From contig NC_088103.1 in assembly GCF_036370855.1 (NCBI RefSeq), positions 12,401,404-12,465,403 of the forward strand: 64,000 nt of DNA, given 5' to 3'. This document shows, piece by piece, positions 47,101-59,800 of this stretch (position 1 is the first letter of the stretch; every line of letters begins with the position of its first letter). The stretch comes from Dromaius novaehollandiae. Its lineage: Eukaryota > Chordata > Aves > Casuariiformes > Dromaiidae. The position numbers were made by a program, and so were the translations under genes. The notes below the pieces were generated by a model. The model saw only the letters and a list, made by a program, of their open reading frames with translations, did not search any database and was not told the DNA's origin.

Positions 47101-50100
47101 AGTTTGAAAGGGCTCTGTGTATGAAATTCATGTTACCCCCTCTTTATTGATGAAAAATAATACTGGGAAGACAGAAGAAATCTTTAAGAAAATATGTAAA
47201 ACAATAACTACTCTTGCTTTTGTATCCTGATATAGTATTTCATTCACATATACCCTCCCATTTAAAAAATGCCAAGTCTGGACAAACAAGAAGATAAAAT
47301 TGATTGTAAATCACCTATGTCTGACTCAAAAACACTGCAGCTACATAACAAGTCCTTTATCAAGAATAAGCTTAACTTGCCAGACAAAAACTGCTCTAAA
47401 CACAAATATGCTTAAGATGAAACTGAAAAGTTTCTCGGAAAGATAGAGTTGGCTCACAGAAGCCAGAGCTTTGACATAGTTCAGTACCAAGGGCAATATA
47501 GTCATAATATTTGTCTCCTGCATACTGACTACCTGGAGCTGGAGATGAAGGCTTCAAGGTAGTTCACAACAGCTAGCAGGCTATGGAGAAAAATCCCTTT
47601 GGCTTATGAACTTGCAAACTGTTTGCAGTTCAGTCTTCATCAGGTCAAGATGACATTACGTCCCCTGTCCGTATCAGTAGTAATCACGTCAATTGCATCA
47701 TGTGCCTAATAAAGGCCAGGCACTGGCAGGCATGAATACCACACTCTGTCCTGCGAGGTCCTTCAGGGCAGCCCGCACACTTTTGCTCATCGCTATTCCC
47801 ACAAATCCAAACAGAATACTGAAAGAGAGCTGAGCAAGTCTGTGGCCCTATCATCCTTTGTCTAAAGCTAAAGCTACTTTGGTTGTTTTCTGTTGTTGAC
47901 TGGTCCTCCCTTACACCCCAGAAAAAAGTATCTCCTCATCTCTTTTCAATTCGCACACCAGAAAATTCATCAACATCATTCATCCTGAGAAGTTTTACGA
48001 CTAGGTTAAGCTTACCAGCATATGATATTTCCACATTTGGCATTAAGTGTATAAGAAGTTCTTACCCTTTCTTTAGAGGAAAGAAGAGGATGGAGAAGTT
48101 TTCTGTAGATTAAACTTGCCCCTCTTGTATAGGGCGAAAGGAGCCAAATAACAAAAGCAATCTTCAGCTCATAATACAGTGGAAACCTACAGACAAGTTG
48201 CACAATATTATTATTATATATTGTTACACAATAACAACCACAATAAGAAAACGCACACTAATTCACCAGTAAGAGGCCTTTGCAAAAATGATCAAATGTT
48301 AGCATAAAGTTCTTCACTTACCAGAAGTTACATAAGACAAAAAGTATACAAGTTACCTACAAATTTAATTTTTGAATTCAATATGGCATCTAAAAAATGG
48401 AAATGGGTAACAAACCTGCTTTGCTTTATAAAATCCTGCACAAAAAAACCCACATAATTCATCCATTTAAGAATTCCATTCTCCTATTCAGATTCTATAG
48501 CAAAGGTAGCAATTTTATAGTCCCTACTTCCAAAAAATAATCGTGTACAGCAATTTTGCAAACAGGTGTTATTCTCTGCATACATTCCGAGAGCTTTATC
48601 TGTGAAAAGCTATCTACAAGTGCAGCTTCTTTATAAAAATTAAATCAGTATAAATCAAAGAACACCAGAAACAAGTATAGTTATATCTAAAGTTAATAAA
48701 AAAAAGAGCAGACTTACCAAGAGACTGTTAGGTCAGTTATTGTTTCAGTAACCGTATAGAGAGCAAACACAATCCAATACATCATCCAGCGAACCTGAAA
48801 ATTAACAGTCTTCAGTAAGAACTTGGATTTCACCTTTTTGTAGAATACGCAATACACTTTATGGTCCATCAGAGCATAGCTGTCAAAGCAAGACATTCAC
48901 CAACATCTCAGTCTGTATCAAGTGGCTTTCAAGTGAAATTGTATAAAGATCCCAGAGGGTGTTTTTCAGTGGTAAGAAGAACTGGTAGCAGCTGCAACAA
49001 GCTAAGTGAAATGGCTGGGTCATCAGGGTCACAACCTCACCTAGTCTGTCTTCGAATTCTACCTTTAGAAAGCTTTAGTGATATGGCAGGGGCACACCAC
49101 CACCGTGCGAAGACAGTCAGTAGATTATCGTAAGCATGAAGTATAATTCCTGCTATAGTGCTAAAGGATATTTCACTCTTTTCCATACCCATCCGTTCAT
49201 CTACAGCATACTCAAATACTCAGCATTAGTAAAGCTAGGTAGCCTTTGCTTTCACAACATGCATTATTCAGCTGTGTTTTGCAGTGAAGTTCTACATGCA
49301 CGCTTGGCATTTTGACACTGACACAAGGCAAGACAAAAGCATTTTCACGGAACTTTGTAATTCTAATCTTATGCCAAGAACCATGACATTCTTGTTAATA
49401 AAAAACTCACATCTAAGTGTCTTGGAGAGAGATAAACACACACACACCCCAAGGCATTAAGGTTTATACTACACATCAACATTCTGAGAACAAGATGATG
49501 CTCTTTGATTTAATTAACTGACTATTTAGGTCTATTTTCTATTTCATTTTTCTTGAACATGTGTTCAAATTTGGGTTCCTAAATTGATTGCATCTTTCAG
49601 AATACAGATTGCAGTCGTAGTTCCATGCATTTATTTTCTCTAGAAGACCAGTGGCCAAAAGTAGTGTATTTCCAAAATAGGTCAGTGCAAGCCACGACTA
49701 TTTTTCCAGTTATTACATATTGAACAAACATTTTTAAAAATTCCAATGTTATCAGTATTAAAAAAACAAAACAGTAAAAAAAAAAGATGTCACCTGCAAC
49801 CAGATGCAATAGCTTTGTTTCATTTGCAATATACAGATTACTAATTCTTTTAGCCTATACTCAAAGCATTAAACACTGCATTCGCTAGATATTAATGTAG
49901 GTCCTGTTTCACATTACTCTCTCTTAAAAGGTAGACTACAAATAGTTTTCTAAGCAGAATGTTGCTCAAATTTAGACTATAAGTTTAAAGCAATCTTTCT
50001 TTGAAGTGAACTTATGTAAGTACTGAAAACCTCATGCTGTACTGCTATTTCATAGCTGTGCATTATGCTTTCAAACCACTTCCTTTGTCACAACTTGAGA

Positions 50101-53100
50101 CCCATTTATCTTAAATAGTTTTCTGCATTTCAGTTTGAAAAGAAACACAGTCATGTGATGACATTCTTCTCTTCAGTCACTCAGAGGATTTAGATATTTT
50201 AGGCTTGAATAAGCTAAAACAAATGTACACAACAGCTGAAGTCATCTCTGACAGGCCATGTGACATTTAGACTGGTGACCCTTCTGTGAACCAGAGGCCA
50301 CACCTGAGTAAAAAAAATAAAGCTAACATCCACCCTCACCCATCATGTTATACATTATGTAGTCATATTATTACATTTCAATATTATACCCACGTTACTC
50401 ATTCTTTAATCAACATCTACTTTCTAATTAGGAGCAAGAGTAGAGAACAGGAGTTTTCCCTTGGACTGCAAGGGGAAAATGCTCTGCAGAAGGACATCCA
50501 GCAGAAGGGCACCTGGCATCTGCCAGGAACCTTGCTAAGGTCTGGGCAAAGATTCTCAAAGAACAGGTCCAAGTCATATTTAGTACAAGCAACACATTAT
50601 GTGCCAAAGTATCCTCTACAAGTGAGCCTGAGTGACTTAGAGGGGTTTTTAGACCAGGTCAAAGAAAAAAAAAAGTTGTAAGGAGGTCATATTAAATATT
50701 TATCACTGTCCAGAAGACCATCACCAACTCAACTCAGAGACAGAATTACAAGCAGCTTTGATTAGATTTTGTTTTTTATGTTGAAAAGGGTGATTACAGA
50801 TTTGTTCTGTTGGGCTATTTTTCTGCCATCCAAGTGTTACCACACTCTTCTCTTTGTTGGTTTTGGCTGAAGAGCATCCTTTCAAGGCAGGATTTTGAAC
50901 CAAAGATTTGAGAAGACTAGTTGTTCAGTCTTTAAATTTTGTTCTAGATGCTTATTACAGGCACTCAGTTGAATACAGTGGGGAGCGGGGGGGGGAAATC
51001 CATAATCTGGAAAAACCCTTCTCCTCAAAGATCTGAGTCAACTCCACTAGAATCAGGGTAACTACAGGAACAAATAAGCCTCCTCAAAGGCACAGATCCT
51101 AATTTCTAGAACCCAAGTCCGTAAGTCTTCTAAACTAAGAAAACCAGCAGCAAAACACACAGAATTATTTCTTTTCAGAAATAATCTTTAAACATTTTGC
51201 TGTGTCGTGACCTACAGAGCAAGTCAAGGTATCTGCACATTTTTTTCCACTAGTGGAAGCAGTGGCTAAGTCCAGAACTTCACCCATTATAAAACATTTG
51301 CAATCAGGCAAACAAAAACAGATGGCTGTGAGCCATAGGTAGCCCTGGAAAGGAAGCTGTGCTTGAGAGACAATGTGACCAGCAGTAGAGCTCTGCCATT
51401 TTGAAGGCTGCCATTAACCTACACCCTTGCTGCAAAAGAAAGTGACCCAGCTGAGGACACCAGAATCCAACCATGGATCTTGCCTAAGATCTCATGGGAC
51501 ACTCAACATCAACCAGTAATGGACTGGTAATTCTTCAAGCAATCACTGCTATTCCCTGCCTTTAGAGAAGTTGTGGAGTCATGCTCAGACAGCTAAAGAG
51601 GGTTTAAGAATAACGTGATACACCTCATTTATCTTGGCCCCATGAACATTTTGTATGCAACCGCAGATTCAGGGACTGGTCAAGGACCACAGGTGACTGA
51701 AGAGCAGTGTTTTTCAAACTAAGTTAAAATACACAATTGTAAAACATGATTACAGGCCCATTAAGGGTCTTGCACTAGTGATGGGCATCTCTAAAAAGTG
51801 TCAAAGAAAATCAGCCAAGCCATAGCCAGACACTTGAAGTTAAGTGTCAACATCTCAGCATTCTAGGAACAACATTACTTTTCTTTTTCTAGAAAACATA
51901 CTTTAAGAAGCAGTGATAGTCTTAAATCAGAAGTGACCTCATATATTGAGTACAAAATCACTATCATCTTATCGACCCTATGGATCTCTTGAGGGAGGGA
52001 AGGAGGAAGTGGATCATAAGTTCTTCATATTAGATACTTTCCAGACAGAGTGCACTAACTATGAGACAGAGGAAACTTATTTTTGAGAAATTTTTTCCCC
52101 CAGAAGCTTCACTCTAGCAGGCCTTAACTGTATGCACATAAATAAGCTCTATTCAACCAAGTACATAAGTCAGAAATAGTACAAACAGGATGCCCACTTT
52201 GGAGCCGAGAGGGAACAACCAGACTAAGTGCAAGACATACAAAGACAGCAACAGCTACTGCATTCTATCTATTACTACAAGCAAGTACAGAGCAAAGCCA
52301 GCACACATTGGGGAAGCAGCATTCGGCAACAGCTACAGCTGCTTAGTTAGCGTAACCGATGGTATTGACTCCCTGTCCTGAGTCGGATAGACAGATTCAG
52401 AATGAGTCTCAGAAGAAAGTATAGGTTAGTTGCCAAAAATCAAGTCACACTATCGCTTAAGACAAAGGAGCAACTCAGTGACCAAAGCTCCTTGCAACCA
52501 CCGCTGCGTATCGTTCTTGCGGCAACATGCATTGCTCACATTGAAAAATAAGCAAATTAACACATTAATTCTAAACTGCAGTAGTTATATTTTTTTTCCA
52601 TCTTACTCTGTTCTGCTTCTTTCCTCCACACCTTTGTATGCAAATCTTTCCCTCCCTGGTTACATTTTTCCTCTTCTTCAAAAAAGGGTAGATTAGGCAG
52701 AGTTATCCTTTTCTCAGGTAATTTTTGTATCCTCTGTTTAGCTCTATACAATGATAGTTAAAGTGCTGCTACTGCTCAAGTGTTCACTGAGAACCAATTT
52801 CTCACTGTTTATATGACAGGCATTGGTAGAATTGGGGACCCTCTTGTTCCCCAACAGTGCATTATTCTGGGCACTGTGAAATGCAAACAATACTATTTAA
52901 GGCATATATGTTGGAAAAAAACCAAAATCTGAACTGTAGTATTTAATACAGCATAATATATTGGACACATTTCAATAAAGTCTGAGAAACCTTGACTTTA
53001 GCATTTTGAACACTGAGTTCAGGATTGTCACTGCAGTTCCACAGTTCTTGTATCTAATACTGACAAAGTCATATCAAGCTTTCATATGATTTATTGCATT

Positions 53101-53245
53101 GCATAATGAAAGTTTCACAGTTACATCTCAGCAGAAGCATTTAATTAAGCAATTAAGAGGAAAACAACTTACATATTCCTTCACATTTTTTGTCTTCACA
53201 GCTTTGTACGAGTAATAGGCAGGATAAAGCATCCCAAACACCAGC
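35141..53245 (-). CDS. REEP3: REEP3, receptor expression-enhancing protein 3; exons 2-8 (first exon outside window)
   Basis: Seven minus-strand exons join in frame to 246 codons plus stop. They cover all but about the first 11 residues of a REEP3 of roughly 257 residues (human about 255). Seen in order: the TB2/DP1/HVA22 domain ([51 protein letters not shown]), an amphipathic segment ([18 protein letters not shown]), the [20 protein letters not shown] region, an acidic stretch, [11 protein letters not shown], and the basic C-terminus [20 protein letters not shown]1 and REEP2 differ in the tail, and the [10 protein letters not shown] plus KKRP.VYF ending favours REEP3 over REEP4. Family knowledge: REEP3 and REEP4 shape ER membrane, bind microtubules and clear ER from mitotic chromosomes. 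Confidence 0.93.
35198..35987 (-). other. REEP3: REEP3 intron 7 (GC-AG)
   Basis: A 790-base intron with an inferred GC 5' splice site and a normal AG acceptor. Nothing else seen. Confidence 0.8.
35988..36139 (-). CDS. REEP3: REEP3 exon 7
   Basis: The 152-nt exon encodes [20 protein letters not shown], an acidic [10 protein letters not shown] stretch and [20 protein letters not shown]. Homology ends at GRKE, where the intron begins with GCAAGT (GAA|GCAAGT), so this looks like a GC-AG intron. A GT four bases on would shift the frame and lose the conserved C-terminus. The acceptor is TTTTTTAAAG. Confidence 0.9.
36151..36204. repeat. REEP3: 27-bp tandem duplication next to the REEP3 exon 7 acceptor
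   Basis: The unit beginning agttgtata(a/t)(a/t)aggaaata is present twice, starting at 36151 and 36178, with few differences. It lies 12 to 65 bases upstream of the 3' splice site in transcript order, where branch point and pyrimidine tract are expected. Confidence 0.85.
36287..36302. repeat. G16 homopolymer, REEP3 intron 6
   Basis: Sixteen G on the plus strand (C in the REEP3 transcript), about 150 bases upstream of the exon 7 acceptor in transcript order. Confidence 0.95.
37680..38250 (-). mobile_element. Old, diverged CR1-type LINE fragment, REEP3 intron 6
   Basis: Diverged but ordered matches to reversed CR1: CCAGGCCTCCATTTAGAAAG with CATTCCAGA, TTTCTTAAACATGGAAGA, TGCTGTATTCCAAACAGTAT and TCTGATGCATCAAGATCACA followed by TTTGCC. 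The order fits a minus-strand CR1 copy of an older subfamily than the one at 54.5 kb. Edges are uncertain. Confidence 0.65.
38861..38888. repeat. G-rich quadruplex-type motif, REEP3 intron 6
   Basis: G runs of 7 and 6 separated by single bases, with flanking GG and GGG. It fits a G-quadruplex pattern on the plus strand. Confidence 0.85.
39432..39579 (-). CDS. REEP3: REEP3 exon 6
   Basis: The 148-nt exon encodes [20 protein letters not shown], then [20 protein letters not shown] and a Ser/Ala-rich end. The SFSMHDLT motif is shared by REEP1-4. The acceptor is TATTTCAG and the donor is GCAG|GTAAAT, phase 1. Confidence 0.93.
43285..43570. promoter_or_regulatory. Isolated CpG-rich patch in REEP3 intron 5
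   Basis: About 280 bases with high GC and many CpG, within an AT-rich intron. A second, weaker GC-rich patch lies at 42540-42740. No splice-supported exon or known domain was recognised. It could be an alternative promoter, an enhancer-type CpG island or a GC-rich insertion. Confidence 0.45.
44082..44107. repeat. (GTTTTT)n short tandem repeat in REEP3 intron 5
   Basis: About four copies of a six-base GTTTTT unit, ending in a T run. Confidence 0.9.
46961..47074 (-). CDS. REEP3: REEP3 exon 5
   Basis: Thirty-eight codons encode [20 protein letters not shown], then [18 protein letters not shown], the amphipathic helix after the membrane domain. The acceptor is GCTTTTAG and the donor is AAAG|GTAACT, phase 0. 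Confidence 0.94.
47075..48065 (-). other. REEP3: REEP3 intron 4
   Basis: A 991-base GT-AG intron; nothing else seen. Confidence 0.85.
48066..48186 (-). CDS. REEP3: REEP3 exon 4
   Basis: The 121-nt exon encodes [20 protein letters not shown], then [20 protein letters not shown]. This is the best conserved part of the TB2/DP1/HVA22 domain. The acceptor is GTCTGTAG and the donor is AAAGG|GTAAGA, phase 0. Confidence 0.95.
48187..48717 (-). other. REEP3: REEP3 intron 3
   Basis: A 531-base GT-AG intron; nothing else seen. Confidence 0.85.
48718..48794 (-). CDS. REEP3: REEP3 exon 3
   Basis: The 77-nt exon encodes [20 protein letters not shown] and DLTVS, a second membrane segment. The acceptor is TTTTCAG and the donor is CTTG|GTAAGT, phase 2. 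The family-invariant RWMMYWI is intact. Confidence 0.94.
48795..53172 (-). other. REEP3: REEP3 intron 2
   Basis: A 4.4-kb GT-AG intron with a short CA run near 49436-49447 and a G-rich run at 50980-50996. A 131-residue open frame at 50286-50681 has no recognisable domain and is not supported as a gene. Confidence 0.8.
53173..53245 (-). CDS. REEP3: REEP3 exon 2
   Basis: The 73-nt exon encodes [20 protein letters not shown] and VKEY, the first hairpin membrane segment of the TB2/DP1/HVA22 domain. The acceptor is CCAATAG and the donor is TAT|GTAAGT, phase 0. The single base before the first full codon shows that exon 1 ends in phase 2. Confidence 0.93.
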
Positions 53246-54548
53246 CTATTGGAAAATAAAGACAGCTTTTAGAATCGCTTATGTTGTACATGACAAAGTA
53301 GTGACAATGCATCATTACACAGATCCAACTAACTCAATTAAAAAAAATCTGTTCCATAGCTTGAAAAAATTTACAACATTATAGGCTGCTTGGAGTACAT
53401 TTGGCAATACACAAAAATAAAAGTAGCACCGACGGACAAGGCTATATATCCCTGCAGAGCATGCACAGTTTCCTAAGTCTGCCTCTGACAGATGAAGCAG
53501 TGTAAAACCAGCAGCCCTTCTGCTTCAGCTACAAGCAAAACCAGCCCTGCAGCTCGACCATACCAAAAGACTGCTTCCACAAAAGCGGTACTATCACACT
53601 TGGATGTACTAGATGACAGTATAGAGATAATTGTGAGAGGGCTCTCTTTCAAATCCCCCACAAGAAGATTTTTAAATTGAGGTTTTTTGTTTTTGTTTTT
53701 TAACAACAGGATGAGCATTATGAAATATCAGCTCTTTTTGCTAGAACTTTAACAGCAACACATGGAAGTAGAGGCAAGAGGGAACTAATCCAGTTTTGCT
53801 CAGACAGACAATTTCTGCTAAAAATTCATCAAACATATGGTGCAGAGCAGGGAGAGAGGGTGCCAAGCAATCCACACTGAGAACAGGAGCAGACAGATCT
53901 GCTTTAATGAGAGTTTGTTACTACACAGTATTTTCAGCTAAAAATCTTGGCCACGGAGTGGTGGAACAGTTCTTTGTGATAAAGTGAACAGCAGCAGTTG
54001 CCATCTCCTTGAGAAATCCAAGAGCTCCATACTTTTGCTTCACTGGGTAGTTACACTTTGTAGAAGTCATGCAGTTACCTGCCCTTAACTCTAACTTGCC
54101 CAAAGCCACAGTTACAGAGAAGTCTGGCTATGTCTCTGCAGCATCACTTCCAACGCGCTCAGGATGGTTATGTGGGAGAAGTTTATACTTCCAGGGATCT
54201 CCAGAGATCTTCTAAGAAAATTCAGAACTCTAAAGTAATTTGTTTTCTCACATTACACTAAGGAAGATGCATCACATCATGTTTTCAAGAAGAGTACAGC
54301 TGGGACAGATCAGGCATGTAAAATTTCAACCCAAATGGTTAAAGTCCCCCAAGGTCAGTAACTAACTAAAAATTAAGGTTTTATAGTTGTCAGGTGGTTT
54401 TAAATATGTTGTTCTACCTGTCTCACCTACAGAACACTGTATGATGCAATTGTTTTGTCCATTGTTTTTAGAAGACAGACATACTAATGTAAGGCTATAA
54501 ATGCAGTAAGTGAAAGGGGAAGGAAGAGATTACGGCAAGACAACTACT

Positions 54549-55060
54549 GAATCATTCAGGCTTGGAAGGGCCTTGTGAAGTCATCTAGTCCAGTCTCCTG
54601 CTCAAAGCAAGGTCATCATGAGATTTGGACCACACTACCTAGGGCTTTGTCTAGTCAGGTCCTGGAAATTTCACAACCTCTCTGGGCAACCTGCGCCAAT
54701 GCTTGATTAACCTCATAGTGCAAACTTCTCTCTTATATTCAGTCAGAACCTCCCCTTCAAGTTCATGACCACTGCATCTCTCAATCAAGTTGCAAGGCAA
54801 GAGAACAAGCCTGATTCTGTCTTCCCAGTAACCTCCTCGCAAGTATGGGAAAGCTGCTATTTATTAGGTCCCCCGAAGCCCTCTCTTCTCCAGGCTGAAC
54901 GAGCCCATCCAGACTCTACTTGTAGGTCATGTGCTCCAGCCCCGTGACCACCTTGGTGGCCTCTTATACACTTTCTCAAGTTAATCAACATCTTCCTTGC
55001 ACTGAGAAGCCCAAAATTAGACAGTCAAGTGTGTAAATCCTACATCTAGCTTCCATCCTC
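54549..55060 (-). mobile_element. CR1 LINE fragment (3' end), REEP3 intron 1
   Basis: The plus strand begins AATCATTCAGGCTTGGAAGG and continues with CATCTAGTCCAG, CCTGCTCAAAGCA, CTCTTCTCCAGGCTGAACGA and GTGCTCCAGCCCCGTGACCA. All are hallmarks of the 3' part of avian/reptilian CR1 read in reverse, so the element lies on the minus strand. It is 5'-truncated and diverged, and the far edge is approximate. Confidence 0.88.
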
Positions 55061-56830
55061 TCCTGAATATAACTTATTTTCCTCATCGCTTAATATAAAA
55101 GATTATAGAACGAGACTATTCTCAAACATCAGAGCTTGTATTTTCTTACCTTTCAACAAAGCCTTTAAAAAAGTTTTTTCCAGTGTCCCAAATTCAATTT
55201 AAAAATGAATTACTACCTGATTATAAGCAAGATTAAAAGCCAGTTAATCATGTATAGCCTTGTTCCAGAATGCAATAGTTCCAAAACACAAGCCGAGATG
55301 TGAACAAAGCTTCTGGGGCACATCTGCAATGTGTTCATACTTGGAGCCTGTCCCCATACAAAGCATTAAAGCCTGACAGCAGCAAAGGAGCTGAAGAGCG
55401 CTTGAAAACATCCACATGATAGGATTCCTCTGTGACAGGAAGGGATAGTGTACTGCACAACTCTTACAACAATGCATACAGAAGAACATAACATATACCA
55501 TAGTGGCAGGTTTGTTCAGCAGTGCAATACACATGAACAATTAAGGCATGAACTATGATCTGGAGATGCACGTTCAGAATTTCAGTCAATGCTAAACTTT
55601 GAGTCAAAAGATGATGGCTCCTCGAGCACTTTACTAAGCCTAGGCTAAGCTGCCACTTCACTGCAGCAGAGCTTACCTACAAGTTTCACATATGGAAATG
55701 CCTCTTGAAAAAGCCCTGCCTATTTGAACTCTAATTCAGCATACTAATCTGTAGAGGCCTATCCAAACACAATTTATTACAATCCAAAGACCTTTCATCC
55801 TAAAGCCAAGGGAAGCACCAGTTCAAAAACCCTGAATGGTTTTACTCTGCCCAATTAGGAGAAAATCCTGACAATGCATGTTAAAAGCTTTACCTCTCCT
55901 AAATAGCACGAGATCTGGAAATAGAAGGAAAATTAGATCAAACATCCTTAATTTGGATGAAATTCTGTAGACAAGAGCTCTTCCTCTCTTCTTTGTTCCT
56001 GTGGAATACCCTGTTCAGTAACTTGGCTCTAATGGCTTTCACCTTCCCTTGTTCTTCTGGCTGAAATTACAACCATAAAATATTAAAGAAAGCCTCATTA
56101 ATCCTAATAATGTATTGCAGACTTTGATGGTGAAGTTTCTTTGAATGGAGAAAGGACACAAAAGAGGCTCCTGCATATCATAACCACTAAGTCAGAAGGC
56201 TGCATAACTATATGCCAGAAGTTACTGGCCAAGCACGCACCTCATCCAAATTCTCAGAGACAGTCTAAAGTCATTCAGATAGCTACTAGTGGACTGCATA
56301 CATGAATTTCTTCCTGTGAGGCCTAGGAAATAGAACCAGTTTCAATTTCTTTAGCAGATTTTTTTTGTGTATACTTTTCCATTCACACTGTCCTCAAGAA
56401 ATATTGCTTTTATTAAAGAGTTACTTTTATCTTTGAATTTAAAGATCAGCTTATTCCCCAAATGTGACATTCTCTAAGTTGTGGTAGAAACTAGAATTGG
56501 AACAGCATGGAATTTCTTGAGAACACTACTTCTGAAATAACTGATCTTCAAGCAGAAAGGTTACTATAGTAAGAGGATCTTTAAGCTAAGAAAGTCCTCA
56601 CAAGTTGAAAGAAAGAATTAGCACAAGAAAACACCATAAATAAAGTTGGTAGGAAAGATTTCCTAGTTGGAGAAAAGTATTATTCAATATTGGTCAAATC
56701 AAGAATTGGGAAAAATCCCACTTACTTCCTACTCCATGCATAAATGACTTGTTCATGTCTGAGAATATTACAGGCATCATGATGAAACCTTGAATTAGAA
56801 AGTGTGCTTGTTTTTGCTTAGACATGCGTG

Positions 56831-56848
56831 CACACACACACACACACA
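56831..56848. repeat. (CA)9 microsatellite in REEP3 intron 1
   Basis: A perfect CA dinucleotide run of nine units. Confidence 0.95.
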
Positions 56849-59800
56849 TGCAGAGGCAGATTAAAAACATGAAGGCAGCATCTAAAATAATGTTAGCTTC
56901 CAGTAGCCAACAGCAGATTCGTTCACGGGCTCCGCTAAGACCTGAGATCTAATGAATTGAGGTAGGGAAAAACAGTATCAGCTTTTACTACTTGGTTTTT
57001 ATAATTCTCCTAGAATTCATTATTAAAACCAAAGAACAAGTAACATAAGTAACACAATATGCTGTTATTTGTTAGTGTTCAACATTGCTGTAACATGGAA
57101 ACATTACCAGAACTTTGTCATTTGCTCAGTGATGGAGTGCAACTAGATTTTTTCTTCTCCTTCCTTCTCCCCTCCAAAAAGGGATAAGGAAAAAAAAAAA
57201 AGAAAAACCCACACCACACACAACAGCACATTTAGACAGCAACAATAAGAACAAGCTTTTATTTCTTTATGTCCAGAGTTCACACTAAGTGTGGCATAAC
57301 TCTGCTGCCAACTTTAGCATCACTGCCTCCTTCACATGGACAGCAATCACCCAATCTCAGCTAAAGTTACCAGACAATTTTTTTATATTTTTATTTTATA
57401 TATATATTTATTTATAAAATATATATAGCCTACTCTTTACTGACCTTAAGCTGCACTCACTGGCAAATTCAGTTTTGCCCCCAAGCTGTGTGTCATAATT
57501 AGCACACAGACAAAAGAGTAAAAGAGCTCGTTGTTGCAGACTGAAGACAAAGGCAGAAACACACAGAACAGCAGCAGCAGGAAGCCTTGGCACAATCAGT
57601 GTCACTGTCATAGCTAAGACACCATGATATCTTCTAATAGTTTTCTTATTCAGATAGATATCGAAAAGCCCTCAGTTTTTAACACCACCTACTGCCACAC
57701 AAGCGCATCCTTTTTCAGGGTATTTCTCAGTAACCATACAACACACTCCGAGAGTGTGCCTGATTATCCCAAGACTTTGCAAATTTAAGAACTTCAGAGT
57801 GGGGTCTTTTTTTTTTTTTTTTTAAACACAGTTTGTACTTCACAGTGGATATAAGCACATAAACCCAGCTTCCACAAATGGAGAGATTTCAGCAGAGTGC
57901 AATGGCATTTACTCTATTTCACTAGTAGATACATGGCTGATCCTGCTTACCAAAGCAGTTTTACTGCCAGTTGTAGACATAGCTATTTCAGTTTCTCAGC
58001 TGTATTCAGCAACTAATGGAGTATTCCTTTCTGGAATGCCACTTCCTTTGAAGACATTTTGCTCATTTAAAGAGAAGTGTTTCTCAAATGTACTAGAGGA
58101 CTAAAAATCAAAAGGCAAAGCAAAAAAAAAAAAAAGGAAGAAGCCTTGAGCGATGTATTTTTTTAATCCATGTATCTGTAGTAAAAGAAACATAACTTGC
58201 TGCCTGCGTTATTACATAATCCAGTTTTACAGTTTAAAGTGCATGATTTTAAAACTCATTTCAGAAGCAAAGCAACCAACTTCGCATTTGACTGATACCT
58301 GAGAATCAGCCAAGTCACTTGTATACCCATGCTCTAGCACTGAACATACTTAAACTGGATAGTAAACAACTCTAAAACTTGTGTGAAGAAAACAACAACA
58401 AAATATATCAAATGCAATCCAAGTCTCTCAAAATGACTACCTGCATCCAGACTCCCAAAATACTAAGCTATTAAACTAACACTGTATTTAAGATCTCGGT
58501 CTGTTCACATTGCTAAAGAATTGCCAACAGCAAGGAATACTGTCCAAAACTTCATTCTTTTGTTCCTCTTAGATGCAGAAAGACAAGAGCCACAAGCGCT
58601 CCGTAATAATAAAAGCTATTGAGGAAAATCATTCAGTATGAAATTCTTTAGAGACAGTGTTATTTGCTAAGCTCCCTTTCCTTAACGAGGCTGCTAACAG
58701 AGATGACACTGATTTGGCCACCCACTGACAGCCTGGAGATCTTTACCTACACTGATACAGAGACAGACATTTGTTAATGTGTGCATCTGCACAAGTACGC
58801 GCCTACATCCTGCAGGATCACTTGACAGCATCTGGTAAGCTGGAAAATTAGAAGTTCCCCTCTCCATCTCCACAAAACTGTGAAAGTGAATATAAACACC
58901 TGACATACTTCCTCATGCTGACTAAGCCCAGGTCCCCTTCCCAATGGCAGTGTTTACCTTGAAGTTATGACAGAAGCATCTTCTGTTCCAGTTATGTACA
59001 CATACAAAGTTTTATAAGAGCTCGTAAGACAACTCAGAAATACTAGAAGTATCACAGATGACTCCCAGCTCTGTGTGTGGTATCAAAGTCTTAACTGCAC
59101 TGTAGTATCCATGTGTGAACTAGGTCTGATCTTGTTGGTATTACTTTGCTTCCATATGAACTACAATTCCTATTCCACATTATGGTTAGTGTGTTTACTT
59201 TAAGCAAGATTCCTTTTAAAATAGAACTTTTCCAATAGAAACTAAACAACAGAATGAAATCTAGTCTCAAGAAGAATGCTTGAAACTCCAGATGGCTGTT
59301 CTTGGCCTTAAAAAAAAAAAAAGTCTTTTTGGCTATAATGTGGTAAACTTTATCTGTTATGAACCAAGTTATACCTGTTAACCACCTCTGTAGAGTAATC
59401 TCATACTCAAAGTAAGAAAAACGGGGTATCTGTAAGAATCCTATGGGGGGGAGGGGGACACCCTAGAATTTGAAGGAACAAGCAAGATCCTCAGTCATGC
59501 CCACCTCAAAGGGTTATAAATGGGCATTAAGTTCTAGACTAAGCCAGCCATCTCCTAGATTTTTACATGCTTAAACCAACAAAGCTCAGCCTGACATTTT
59601 TGCCCTGAATGTTTTCAAAAGGTACTACACTAGACAAAGACTCTCACCAACACCCGGCAGAAAGATGCATCAGAGTAATCCACGCAGAATATATTTGGAT
59701 GGAAATTCTAGTCTCTGTTATGGGGACAGGGGAACACGGTGAGAAATGCCTGAACTTCACACCAAATTACATCTTTTTGTTTGGTTTGGGGGTGGGGGAG

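Noticed and set aside
50286-50681. A 131-residue plus-strand open frame, the longest of several in REEP3 intron 2
   Set aside because: No recognisable domain, low-complexity ends, no promoter or splice context; length is plausible by chance in this much non-coding DNA.
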